Part shown: one piece after another, positions 1-5,391 of the stretch
Position numbering within the stretch: the stretch's first letter is position 1
How the letters are laid out: every line of letters begins with the position of its first letter
Assembly: GCA_003648875.1 (NCBI GenBank)
Contig: QMQC01000021.1
Location: 1-12,558, forward strand
From: Actinomycetota bacterium
Lineage (GTDB): Bacteria; Actinomycetota; Acidimicrobiia; Spongiisociales; UBA5794
Reading direction: 5' to 3'
DNA length: 12,558 nt
The notes under the pieces: generated by a model
Told to the model about the DNA's origin: nothing
What the model saw: the letters and a program-made list of their open reading frames with translations, nothing else
Database searches by the model: none
Position numbers and translations under genes: made by a program

Positions 1-193
1 CTATTTCCGTACAACAGATGTGACGGGTGCTGTGGCGTTGCCTGAGGGCACTGAGATGGTGATGCCTGGTGATAACACTGCAATGACTGTTGTTCTTGGC
101 AAGCCGATTGCTATGGATGAGGGGTTGCGGTTTGCTATCCGTGAGGGTGGCAGGACTGTTGGTGCCGGCCGGGTTACAAAGATCGTCAAGTAG
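1..193 (+). CDS. tuf: Elongation factor Tu, C-terminal end (partial)
   Basis: This is the last 63 codons of EF-Tu, the GTPase that delivers aminoacyl-tRNA to the ribosome. The first complete codon is at position 2 and the stop TAG is at 191-193. The peptide begins YFRTTDVTGAV and ends GRTVGAGRVTKIVK, the very conserved end of domain 3, with the MVMPGDN segment in between. The 5' part lies outside the window. Codon choice differs somewhat from the ribosomal genes downstream: Asp is GAT in all three cases and ACT, GCT and GTT are frequent, while the other genes lean toward C-ending codons. rpmG follows 82 bp downstream, and no terminator separates them, so readthrough into rpmG is plausible. 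Confidence 0.96.
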   Translation, partial: YFRTTDVTGAVALPEGTEMVMPGDNTAMTVVLGKPIAMDEGLRFAIREGGRTVGAGRVTKIVK

Positions 194-198
194 AAGAA

Positions 199-253
199 GT
201 GAAGAAGTTCACAGTCGACAGTTCAAAGTTCAGAACTGAAAACTGAAAACTGA
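199..253. repeat. Short degenerate repeat block between tuf and rpmG
   Basis: This stretch is built from overlapping copies and inverted copies of the words AGTTCA and AACTGA, for example CAGTTCAAAGT at 219-229 and AAACTGA repeated at 240-253. It contains the small palindrome AGTTCAGAACT at 228-238. The same words recur before rpoB (6986-7070), so it looks like one member of an interspersed family. There is no sign of coding function. Confidence 0.6.
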
Positions 254-275
254 CGAACGAACGAAGAGAGTTCAA

Positions 276-434
276 ATGAGTGACAAGCGTCCGCCGATCA
301 CGCTCGCCTGCGAGTCGTGCAAGAGGCGTAACTACGTGACCACGAAGAACAAGACGAACACTCGAGAACGCATCGAGCTTCGCAAGTTCTGCAAGTGGTG
401 CCGCGAGACGACACCGCACAAAGAAACGCGATAG
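276..434 (+). CDS. rpmG: 50S ribosomal protein L33 (zinc-binding form)
   Basis: A 52-residue basic protein of the large ribosomal subunit, near the E site. It starts MSDKRPPITLACESCKRRNY and contains the two CxxC pairs of the zinc-ribbon form of L33: Cys12/Cys15 and Cys39/Cys42. This is the metal-binding 'C+' version rather than the Cys-free paralogue. The length is normal for the family. The ATG at 276 is the only start that gives a full-length L33; the upstream AGAGAG at 265-270 is a weak ribosome binding site. The gene lies between tuf and a dehydratase/secE region, the usual actinobacterial place for rpmG, and ends just before a strong hairpin terminator. Confidence 0.97.
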   Translation: MSDKRPPITLACESCKRRNYVTTKNKTNTRERIELRKFCKWCRETTPHKETR

Positions 435-443
435 TCAATGAAC

Positions 444-467
444 AAGGCCCGCCACACGGCGGGCCTT
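444..467 (+). terminator. Hairpin terminator after rpmG
   Basis: A perfect 10-bp stem, AAGGCCCGCC (444-453) and GGCGGGCCTT (458-467), closes a 4-nt loop ACAC. It is followed by CTTCCTTTGG, so the U-tract is imperfect. It lies 9 bp after the rpmG stop. On the other strand the stem is followed by TTGTTCATT, so it can also serve the converging gene at 499-864. Confidence 0.8.
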
Positions 468-481
468 CTTCCTTTGGCCTG

Positions 482-504
482 AACTAGGAGGCAGTCTCCT
501 AGTT
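482..504 (-). terminator. Hairpin across the stop codon of the minus-strand gene
   Basis: A perfect 9-bp inverted repeat, AACTAGGAG (482-490) and CTCCTAGTT (496-504), with a 5-nt loop. The TAG stop of the minus-strand gene (499-501) sits inside one arm. There is no U-tract directly after it, but the next hairpin (444-467) follows within 15 bp. It may protect the mRNA 3' end or act with that hairpin in termination. Confidence 0.5.
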
Positions 505-864
505 GTTGATCGCTGCGATGAGCTTCTTGGGGTTGAGCATCCCGTAGTCAAAGACGAAGCTCGATCCGTCCTTCATGTGCACGACGGCCTGCTTCATGAG
601 TCCCTTCTTGTTCAACTCGGCGTGGTCGACATCGGCCCGTGGCAGCGTGAATCCGAAGTCGGTATCCGTGTCGTGGAAATACATGGCATGACCGCCGCTG
701 ACGGCAAACGCACCGAGCGAACCCGCGATGCCCTTGATCACTTCCCTGTTGCTCGAGTCGTAGAGACCGGTGTACTCGAGGTCGGTATCGGTCAACTTCA
801 GCTTCCCTGTGATTCGACCACCGTCTTCGGGCAGATAGTTGATGGTCCATTCGTTGGCTGCCAT
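499..864 (-). CDS. Conserved-looking small protein of unknown function, possible PH/GRAM-like fold
   Basis: A 121-residue soluble protein with no signal peptide or membrane segment. I do not recognise the family. The pattern is mostly beta: GKLKLTDTDLEYTGLY near residues 20-35, MYFHDTDTDFGFTLPRADVDHAEL at 61-84 in shorter strands, then a strand-turn-strand VVHMKDGSSFVFDYG (94-108) and a short final helix NPKKLIAAIN. Strands ending in one C-terminal helix resemble bacterial PH or GRAM-type domains, but this is inference. The start is supported by GGAG (plus-strand complement at 869-872) four bases before the ATG, and a possible -10 TACAGT lies at 893-898 on the minus strand. It converges with rpmG and diverges from the dehydratase gene. 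It reads as a real gene because codon use and protein character are regular and it has its own RBS. Confidence 0.75.
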   Translation of the reverse strand: MAANEWTINYLPEDGGRITGKLKLTDTDLEYTGLYDSSNREVIKGIAGSLGAFAVSGGHAMYFHDTDTDFGFTLPRADVDHAELNKKGLMKQAVVHMKDGSSFVFDYGMLNPKKLIAAINN

Positions 865-981
865 GTAGCTCCGATCTCCCTAGCGCGTCGACACTGTACG
901 CTCGTCGTGTGCCCAACGTCGTGCCTGGTGTGGGACCGAGGACGGCGTGTGGGTTTCGCGCTTCGGTCTACTCTCTTCGCC

Positions 982-1797
982 ATGCCAGATGCCATCACCC
1001 CCGCGGACCTCGAAGGTCGACCCATAGGACCTGTCGAGGTTGCCGTCACGGCAGACAGGATCGCCCTGTACGTCGACGCGACCGGCGATGATCCCGATCG
1101 TTGGGTGACCGAGGCTCCTCCTGGCTTCGGTTCGGTCCTTCTCTTCGCCGTCGCTGACGAATTCCTGTACGACCCTCAGATCGTTCCGTTCACCAGGACC
1201 CTGTTGCATCTCGACCAGTCCTTCACCTACCTTGCGCCGATCAGCGTCGGCTCCGTACTCACTGTGAATGGCAGGGTGACACGGGTCAGGCATCGGGGAG
1301 ATTCCTACTTCGTCACGTTCTCTGCCGAGGCATCGGAACGTGAATCCGTTGTGATGAGATCCGTGTCGACCTTCGTCCTCTCAGATCAGCAGTCACCTCC
1401 AGCCGATGCCGTATTCGAAGAACCACCCGTACACCAAAGAGGTGGCAATGACGGCTCCCGCCGGTCCGCAAGTCGCCACGACCTCGTGCGATACTCGGCT
1501 GTGACCCGTGACTTCAACCCGCTGCATTGGGACCACGACTTCGCCGTGCAGGCGGGGCTGCCCGGCGTTGTTGTCCATGGTCTCCTCATGTACGCGTGGA
1601 TGACCCAGGAGGCGACGCGCGCCACTGGGGGAGCTGAAGTCACTGCAGCCAAGATCCGGTTCAAGAACCCGCTCAGGCCTGCCCAGCAGGCAGCGATCTC
1701 AGCCGACACGGACGGGGGCAACGTGAAGCTTGTTCTGACCGTCGGGGACGTGCAACTCGTCACAGGGACCGCTACCGTTGCGTTCCCAACGGAGTAA
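982..1797 (+). CDS. Fused HadA/HadB-like MaoC dehydratase (double hot-dog (R)-hydratase)
   Basis: A 271-residue protein made of two hot-dog domains. The N-terminal half (about 5-135) resembles the MaoC N-terminal/FAS1 dehydratase type (HadA-like). The C-terminal half (about 160-265) carries the hydratase motif RDFNPLHWDHDFAVQAG followed by VVHG, with the expected catalytic Asp177 and His182. It probably dehydrates 3-hydroxyacyl-ACP or hydrates enoyl-CoA in fatty acid metabolism. In mycobacteria hadA and hadB are separate genes at this same locus between rpmG and secE; here they are one chain. The start ATG at 982 has no Shine-Dalgarno sequence, but TACTCT at 969-974 ends 7 bases upstream, which would fit a leaderless transcript. 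Longer readings upstream run antisense over the 499-864 gene and are unlikely. Its last sense codon supplies the RBS of the next gene. Confidence 0.88.
   Translation: MPDAITPADLEGRPIGPVEVAVTADRIALYVDATGDDPDRWVTEAPPGFGSVLLFAVADEFLYDPQIVPFTRTLLHLDQSFTYLAPISVGSVLTVNGRVTRVRHRGDSYFVTFSAEASERESVVMRSVSTFVLSDQQSPPADAVFEEPPVHQRGGNDGSRRSASRHDLVRYSAVTRDFNPLHWDHDFAVQAGLPGVVVHGLLMYAWMTQEATRATGGAEVTAAKIRFKNPLRPAQQAAISADTDGGNVKLVLTVGDVQLVTGTATVAFPTE
1791..1794 (+). promoter_or_regulatory. Ribosome binding site that decides the sigma factor start
   Basis: GGAG lies in the last sense codon of the dehydratase gene, 7 bases before the GTG at 1802. This favours GTG 1802 over the upstream in-frame TTG at 1778, which would overlap the preceding gene, and it suggests translational coupling. 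Confidence 0.65.
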
Positions 1798-1801
1798 CCG
1801 C

Positions 1802-2377
1802 GTGGAACGTGAACGGGTCGAACAACTACAGCCCCAAGATCTCATAGAGAAGGCAAAGCTGGGCGACCGCGATGCCTTCGGAGAACTCGTGGCGCAGCAT
1901 CAACACGAGGTGTTCACGTTGGCAGTCAGGCTCGTCCGAGATCGCGATCTCGCAGCAGACGTCTCCCAGGATGCGTTCATCCGCGCATGGCGCGCAATGC
2001 CGAAGTTCAGAGGCGACGCCAAATTTTCAACATGGATGCATCGGATCACGGTCAACACCGCATGGACACATCGCGCGAAACAGAAACGCATGCGCCTCGA
2101 TCCGCTCGAGTCGATGATCTCTGAGCCCCAGGCGTCGACGCTTGATCCGGTTCGGGCGGGTGAAGCTGCGTCGGCATTGCCCAAGATCGAAGAAGCGCTC
2201 ATGCAATTGTCAGGCTCTATTCGGGCGGTCGTTGTACTCAAGGATGTGTATGGATGGAGTCACTCGGAGATTGCTGATCACCTCGAAATATCAGTCACAG
2301 CTGCCAAGGTTCGCCTTCATCGCGGCCGAAAGGAGCTGCGCAATCTCCTTGACGGCTACCAGGACGGCGCACCATGA
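1802..2377 (+). CDS. ECF (sigma-70 group 4) RNA polymerase sigma factor
   Basis: A 191-residue alternative sigma factor that directs RNA polymerase to a stress or envelope regulon. Region 2 spans about residues 24-95, with the DVSQDAFIRAWRAM segment (2.2, core binding) and FSTWMHRITVNTAWTHRAK (2.3-2.4, -10 recognition). Region 4 spans about 127-183, with the helix-turn-helix WSHSEIADHLEIS..AAKVRLHRGRKEL that reads the -35 element. Regions 1.1 and 3 are absent, as is typical for ECF factors. The stop TGA overlaps the ATG of the anti-sigma gene (ATGA), so the two are coupled. The gene follows the dehydratase by 4 bp and probably shares its transcript. The family resembles SigE/SigH/RpoE types; I cannot assign a subgroup. 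Confidence 0.93.
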   Translation: MERERVEQLQPQDLIEKAKLGDRDAFGELVAQHQHEVFTLAVRLVRDRDLAADVSQDAFIRAWRAMPKFRGDAKFSTWMHRITVNTAWTHRAKQKRMRLDPLESMISEPQASTLDPVRAGEAASALPKIEEALMQLSGSIRAVVVLKDVYGWSHSEIADHLEISVTAAKVRLHRGRKELRNLLDGYQDGAP

Positions 2378-2715
2378 ACGTCGTGTGCTCCGCCATTCAC
2401 GTTGTTCTCCCAACGGTGGGCGATGGCACCATCGTTGGCCCTTTCGAAAGCCATGTTGAGTCCTGCGTCCGATGCAGTTCCGAAGCGGACAGGTATAGAA
2501 GCATGCATCGCGAGCTCAAAGGGCTGGAACAGTTACTTGACGTGGCGCCCCGGGGTCTCACAAGGAACGTGCTGACCCGTCTTGGCCCGGTCGCTGTTGC
2601 AGACAGGGAGCCCCGCAGGGACAACCGGATCCCCGTTGCCGCCGCAGCCGTCGTGGCTACCGCAGCCGCGGGAACTGTCGTGCTCCTGAGGCTGTATCGC
2701 GAACGAGCGGCATAA
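2374..2715 (+). CDS. Zinc-finger anti-sigma factor with one membrane segment
   Basis: A 113-residue protein that should bind and hold the ECF sigma factor encoded just upstream. The N-terminal region has the HxxxCxxC signature of ZAS-type anti-sigma domains (His27, Cys31, Cys34), and Cys5 is a likely fourth ligand. A middle helical part (about 35-70) is followed by a single hydrophobic segment IPVAAAAVVATAAAGTVVLL (86-105) and a short basic end, RLYRERAA. The positive tail suggests an N-in or tail-anchored arrangement, with the sigma-binding domain in the cytoplasm and almost nothing outside, so any signal is more likely sensed in the cytoplasm or by redox at the zinc site. That is inference. 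The protein starts at the ATG inside the sigma stop codon. Confidence 0.85.
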   Translation: MNVVCSAIHVVLPTVGDGTIVGPFESHVESCVRCSSEADRYRSMHRELKGLEQLLDVAPRGLTRNVLTRLGPVAVADREPRRDNRIPVAAAAVVATAAAGTVVLLRLYRERAA

Positions 2716-2740
2716 CCTCTCTCCGAATAGCTGGCGCTGG

Positions 2741-2770
2741 TTTACACTTCACATGAGGGATACATATACT
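2741..2770 (+). promoter_or_regulatory. SigA-type promoter for tRNA-Trp, secE and downstream genes
   Basis: TTTACA (2741-2746) and TATACT (2765-2770) each differ from the -35 and -10 consensus by one base and are 18 bp apart. Transcription would start near 2777, about 20 nt before the tRNA. No other comparable promoter is seen before rplK. Confidence 0.75.
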
Positions 2771-2797
2771 CCCCGGCCGGGACGTGAACCGGGCCGA

Positions 2798-2871
2798 AGG
2801 GGTGTAGCTCCAATTGGCAGAGCGCCGGTCTCCAAAACCGGATGTTGTGGGTTCGAGTCCCGCCACCCCTG
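2798..2871 (+). tRNA. trpT: tRNA-Trp (anticodon CCA)
   Basis: A full cloverleaf is visible. The acceptor stem is AGGGGTG (2798-2804) with CACCCCT (2864-2870). The D arm is GCTC/GAGC. The anticodon stem CCGGT/ACCGG (2825-2829, 2837-2841) has loop CTCCAAA, anticodon CCA at 2832-2834. The T arm is GTGGG/CCCGC with loop TTCGAGT. The discriminator base is G2871, as usual for bacterial tRNA-Trp. The 3' CCA is not encoded (GCGAG follows), so it must be added enzymatically. secE starts only 35 bp further on, so the tRNA is probably cut from a shared transcript, an arrangement known from other actinobacteria. Confidence 0.97.
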
Positions 2872-2906
2872 CGAGCTATCGATGCGAATTACTGAGGAGT
2901 ACGTAG

Positions 2907-3212
2907 TTGAACCGTGAGATGCGACGCCTCCAGGCGAAGGAAGAGGAACGCGCGAAGAAGAAACGCGCTGATACCTCGCGCCCACAGAAGAAGTCGAAGA
3001 AGACCCAGGACCTCAGTTTCTTCCAGAGGACCGTGAAGTACTTCCGTGAGGTTCGCCAGGAACTCAAGAAGGTCGCGTGGCCGTCCCGTGAAGAGCTCAT
3101 CACCTACAGCGTTGTCGTGTTTGGCATGACGACGATCCTCACGTTGGTTGTTTTCGGCCTGGACTGGGCATTCAACAAGCTCGTCGTCAACGTATTGAAT
3201 GCGATCACCTGA
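2907..3212 (+). CDS. secE: Preprotein translocase subunit SecE
   Basis: A 101-residue inner membrane protein that clamps the SecY channel of the general secretion pathway. A lysine/arginine-rich cytoplasmic start (1-36) is followed by the amphipathic helix with the conserved FREVRQELKKVAWPSREEL (46-64) and one membrane helix (about 66-86). The basic N-terminal extension makes it longer than minimal SecE proteins, as often found in actinobacteria. The start is TTG at 2907, supported by GAGGAG at 2894-2899 seven bases upstream; ATG at residue 5 is a weaker alternative. The stop TGA shares one base with the nusG ATG, so translation of the two is coupled. Confidence 0.95.
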   Translation: MNREMRRLQAKEEERAKKKRADTSRPQKKSKKTQDLSFFQRTVKYFREVRQELKKVAWPSREELITYSVVVFGMTTILTLVVFGLDWAFNKLVVNVLNAIT

Positions 3213-3865
3213 TGCCGAAAGCGGTGAAAGCGGTGGAAGCGGCGGAAGCGGTGGAGCCGGTGGATGAAGTCGACGCCGACGAAGTCATCGACGCCGTCGA
3301 CGACCGGCCCGCCAGCCCTTACGATCTGCCCGGCGGCTGGTACGTCGTTCACTCCTACTCGGGATACGAGAAGAAGGTGCAGGCGAACCTCGAGAACCGG
3401 GTCAAGTCGATGCACCTCGAGGACAAGATCTTCGAGGTCGTCATCCCGATGGAGGATGTCGTCGAGTACAAGAACGGCAAGAAGGTCACTGTTGCTCGGA
3501 AGAAGTTCCCTGGATACGTGCTTGTCAGGATGTACATGGACGATGACTCCTGGTACGCCGTTCGCAACACTCCGAACGTGACTGGATTCGTCGGATCGGG
3601 GACAAAGCCGAGTCCGCTATCCAGACGAGAAGTCGAAAGGATCCTTGGCGTCGAGAAAGAGGAAGGCGCAAAGAAGGAGAAGCCGACCTTCAAGCCGGCA
3701 TGGGAGGTTGGCGAAACCGTCCGTGTCGTGGAGGGTCCGTTCGCAGACTTCAACGGTCTCATCGAGGACATCAACGTGGATCAGTCCAAGGTCCGTGTTC
3801 TCGTGGACATCTTCGGTCGTGAGACTCCGGTGGAGCTCAACTTCGACCAGATCATCAAGTACTGA
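3212..3865 (+). CDS. nusG: Transcription termination/antitermination factor NusG
   Basis: A 217-residue elongation factor that binds the clamp of RNA polymerase and links it to Rho or the ribosome. The NGN domain (about 43-145) starts GGWYVVHSYSGYEKKVQANL and includes RKKFPGYVLVRM. A charged linker (146-163) leads to the KOW domain (164-217), with EVGETVRVVEGPFADFNG. Residues 1-42 are an acidic, disordered-looking extension of the kind common in actinobacterial NusG. Its first part is encoded by five tandem 9-bp units (3221-3265) giving AVK-AVE-AAE-AVE-PVD. The start overlaps the secE stop (TGATG). A later start would drop the extension without harming the domains, but no methionine with an RBS is seen before the NGN domain. 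Confidence 0.96.
   Translation: MPKAVKAVEAAEAVEPVDEVDADEVIDAVDDRPASPYDLPGGWYVVHSYSGYEKKVQANLENRVKSMHLEDKIFEVVIPMEDVVEYKNGKKVTVARKKFPGYVLVRMYMDDDSWYAVRNTPNVTGFVGSGTKPSPLSRREVERILGVEKEEGAKKEKPTFKPAWEVGETVRVVEGPFADFNGLIEDINVDQSKVRVLVDIFGRETPVELNFDQIIKY
3221..3265 (+). repeat. Tandem 9-bp repeat inside nusG
   Basis: Five units of the pattern GCGGTGGAA stand in a row: GCGGTGAAA, GCGGTGGAA, GCGGCGGAA, GCGGTGGAG, CCGGTGGAT. They are in frame and encode the start of the acidic NusG extension. Confidence 0.85.
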
Positions 3866-3884
3866 TAAGCGAGGAATCTGAATC

Positions 3885-4316
3885 ATGGGTCGCAAGAAAC
3901 TGATGACCGTGCTCAAGCTGCAGATCCCAGCGGGACAGGCAAGCCCTGCTCCGCCGGTTGGTCCTGCACTCGGTCAGCACGGCGTGAACATCATGGAATT
4001 CGTCCAGGCCTACAACGCCGCAACACAGGCGCAGGCTGGGACCATCATCCCTGTCGAGGTCTCGATCTTCGAGGATCGCTCGTTCACCTTCATAACCAAG
4101 ACGCCGCCAGCAGCCGTGCTGCTGCGCCAGGCCGCCAAGATCGAAAAGGGTTCCGCCGTGCCCAACAAGGAGAAGGTCGGAACCGTTACGAAGGCTCAGG
4201 TCCGCGACATCGCCAAGACGAAGATGCCCGATCTCAATGCAAACGACATCGACAATGCCATGTTGATCGTCGAAGGCACGGCCCGATCGATGGGTCTTGA
4301 AGTCGTCGACGCATAG
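3885..4316 (+). CDS. rplK: 50S ribosomal protein L11
   Basis: A 143-residue protein of the GTPase-associated centre, next to the L10-L12 stalk, where elongation factors and stringent factor RelA act. The N-terminal domain has the proline-rich helix SPAPPVGPALGQHGVNIMEF (20-39), the region contacted by thiopeptide antibiotics. The C-terminal RNA-binding domain includes VGTVTKAQVRDIAKTKMPDLNA and the final helix AMLIVEGTARSMGLEV. The length is standard. The ATG at 3885 follows GAGGA (3871-3875) by 9 bases. It lies 19 bp after nusG with no terminator between, so it is probably on the secE-nusG transcript. Confidence 0.98.
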   Translation: MGRKKLMTVLKLQIPAGQASPAPPVGPALGQHGVNIMEFVQAYNAATQAQAGTIIPVEVSIFEDRSFTFITKTPPAAVLLRQAAKIEKGSAVPNKEKVGTVTKAQVRDIAKTKMPDLNANDIDNAMLIVEGTARSMGLEVVDA

Positions 4317-4322
4317 CCTCGA

Positions 4323-4359
4323 TGTAGTACGTAATACGTAGTACATACGACGTACTACA
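4323..4359. repeat. Palindromic TACGTA-rich repeat between rplK and rplA
   Basis: Arms TGTAGTACGT (4323-4332) and ACGTACTACA (4350-4359) form a perfect 10-bp inverted repeat around a 17-nt centre. The centre itself contains a second copy of the word, as TACGTA-A-TACGTA at 4328-4340, and GTAGTAC at 4338-4344 can also pair with 4352-4358. No U-tract follows, so it is not an ordinary terminator. Confidence 0.7.
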
Positions 4360-4364
4360 CACGC

Positions 4365-4394
4365 TGTGGAAGGGCGCGAGCCCGCTACACCACG
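4365..4394 (+). promoter_or_regulatory. Candidate L1-binding hairpin in the rplA leader
   Basis: An outer helix, TGTGG (4365-4369) with CCACG (4390-4394, ending in a U-G pair), and an inner helix, GGGC/GCCC (4372-4375, 4380-4383), are capped by the stable GCGA tetraloop. They are separated by an asymmetric internal loop, AA against GCTACA. The rplA Shine-Dalgarno AAAGGA (4395-4400) follows immediately. L1 is known to repress its own operon by binding an mRNA copy of its rRNA site, which is two stems with an asymmetric loop. The match here is in general shape only. Confidence 0.35.
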
Positions 4395-4408
4395 AAAGGA
4401 ATCACCCA

Positions 4409-5122
4409 ATGGGTATCTCAAAGAAGCGCACAGATCAGGAGCGCAGGTACGACGCCGAAACGGCGTATCCGGTCTCGGATGCTGTAGATCTTGTCAAGAC
4501 CCTCTCGGCGGCCAACTTCGACGAATCGATCGACATTGTCTATCAGCTCAGTATCGACGCTCGTCAGGCAGACCAGATCGTGCGCGGCACCGTTTCACTG
4601 CCACACGGCACGGGCAAGGACATCAAGGTCGTTGTGTTCGCAAACGACCAGGCACAGGAGGCCGAGGATGCTGGTGCCGATGTTGTCGGCGGGAAGGATC
4701 TCGCAGATAGGATCTCGAGCGGCGACATGCCGCTCGACTGGGACATCACTATCGCAACACCCGACATGATGCCGGTTGTTGGAAAACTTGGTCAGATCCT
4801 CGGGCCCCGCGGTCTCATGCCGAACCCGAAGACGGGAACGGTTACCAGGGATGTCGGCAAGACGGTCGAAGCCTTCAAGGCCGGTCGCGTCGAGTATCGC
4901 AATGATCGGTACGGAAACGTTCACATCCCGATCGGTCGTGTGTCGTTTGAGTCGGGCAATCTCCTTGAGAACGTGCTTTCGATCTCAGATGCGATCATCC
5001 GAGCGAGACCAGCGTCAGCAAAGGGCAGGTTCGTCCGAAAGGTGTCGATCTCATCCACGATGGGACCTGGTGTCAAGATCGACATGTCCTCCGTCGAGGA
5101 CGCTCTCAAGGAACGCCTGTAG
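4409..5122 (+). CDS. rplA: 50S ribosomal protein L1
   Basis: A 237-residue protein of the mobile L1 stalk, which helps release deacylated tRNA from the E site and in many bacteria represses its own mRNA. The signature GKLGQILGPRGLMPNPKTGT (125-144) is complete. The N-terminal KKRTDQERRYDAETAYPV and C-terminal STMGPGVKIDMSS segments are typical, and the length is normal. The ATG at 4409 follows AAAGGA (4395-4400) by 8 bases. A 92-bp gap with a palindromic repeat and a GNRA-capped hairpin separates it from rplK. The gene closes its transcription unit: a strong terminator starts 17 bp after the stop. Confidence 0.98.
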   Translation: MGISKKRTDQERRYDAETAYPVSDAVDLVKTLSAANFDESIDIVYQLSIDARQADQIVRGTVSLPHGTGKDIKVVVFANDQAQEAEDAGADVVGGKDLADRISSGDMPLDWDITIATPDMMPVVGKLGQILGPRGLMPNPKTGTVTRDVGKTVEAFKAGRVEYRNDRYGNVHIPIGRVSFESGNLLENVLSISDAIIRARPASAKGRFVRKVSISSTMGPGVKIDMSSVEDALKERL

Positions 5123-5139
5123 GAGAGAATTTCCAGGAG

Positions 5140-5175
5140 AAATGGTCTGCGCCGACATCCGTAGGCCATTTTTTT
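5140..5175 (+). terminator. Rho-independent terminator after rplA
   Basis: A 12-bp stem, 5140-5151 (AAATGGTCTGCG) with 5160-5171 (CGTAGGCCATTT), including two G-U pairs, has an 8-nt loop and runs into seven T residues (5169-5175). This is the clearest terminator of the window and separates the secE-nusG-rplK-rplA unit from rplJ-rplL. Confidence 0.92.
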
Positions 5176-5236
5176 CGCGTTCCGACGCCGGATACTCCCA
5201 TGCTGGACGGGTTTCGTTTGATTCCCCAGAATTGTG

Positions 5237-5265
5237 TTGACATCGTCAGGGGCCGCGACGACCAT
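5237..5265 (+). promoter_or_regulatory. Candidate promoter for rplJ-rplL
   Basis: TTGACA (5237-5242) matches the -35 consensus exactly. The only hexamer at 17-bp spacing is GACCAT (5260-5265), which fits the -10 at three of six positions. A promoter is expected in this gap because a strong terminator precedes it and rplJ follows. Confidence 0.4.
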
Positions 5266-5391
5266 GTGGCCATAGCAAGGGGAATGTTGGAGGAAGGATA
5301 AATACGGGCGATCCACCACCGCCTTATGGTTGGTTCCGGCACTTCGGGCCACGCAGGCCGGCCCTACCCCGGCCCTCCGGAGTGACACACG

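Noticed and set aside
577..981. Upstream extension of the dehydratase reading frame
   Set aside because: This part runs antisense over the 499-864 gene and adds nothing resembling the hot-dog family; ATG 982 gives the normal start.
1778..1801. TTG start for the sigma factor inside the dehydratase gene
   Set aside because: GTG 1802 has GGAG at the right distance and gives the usual ECF length; the TTG has no RBS.
4323..4359. Palindrome read as a Rho-independent terminator of rplK
   Set aside because: The stem is AT/GC mixed with a 17-nt centre and no T-tract, and rplA follows in the same direction.
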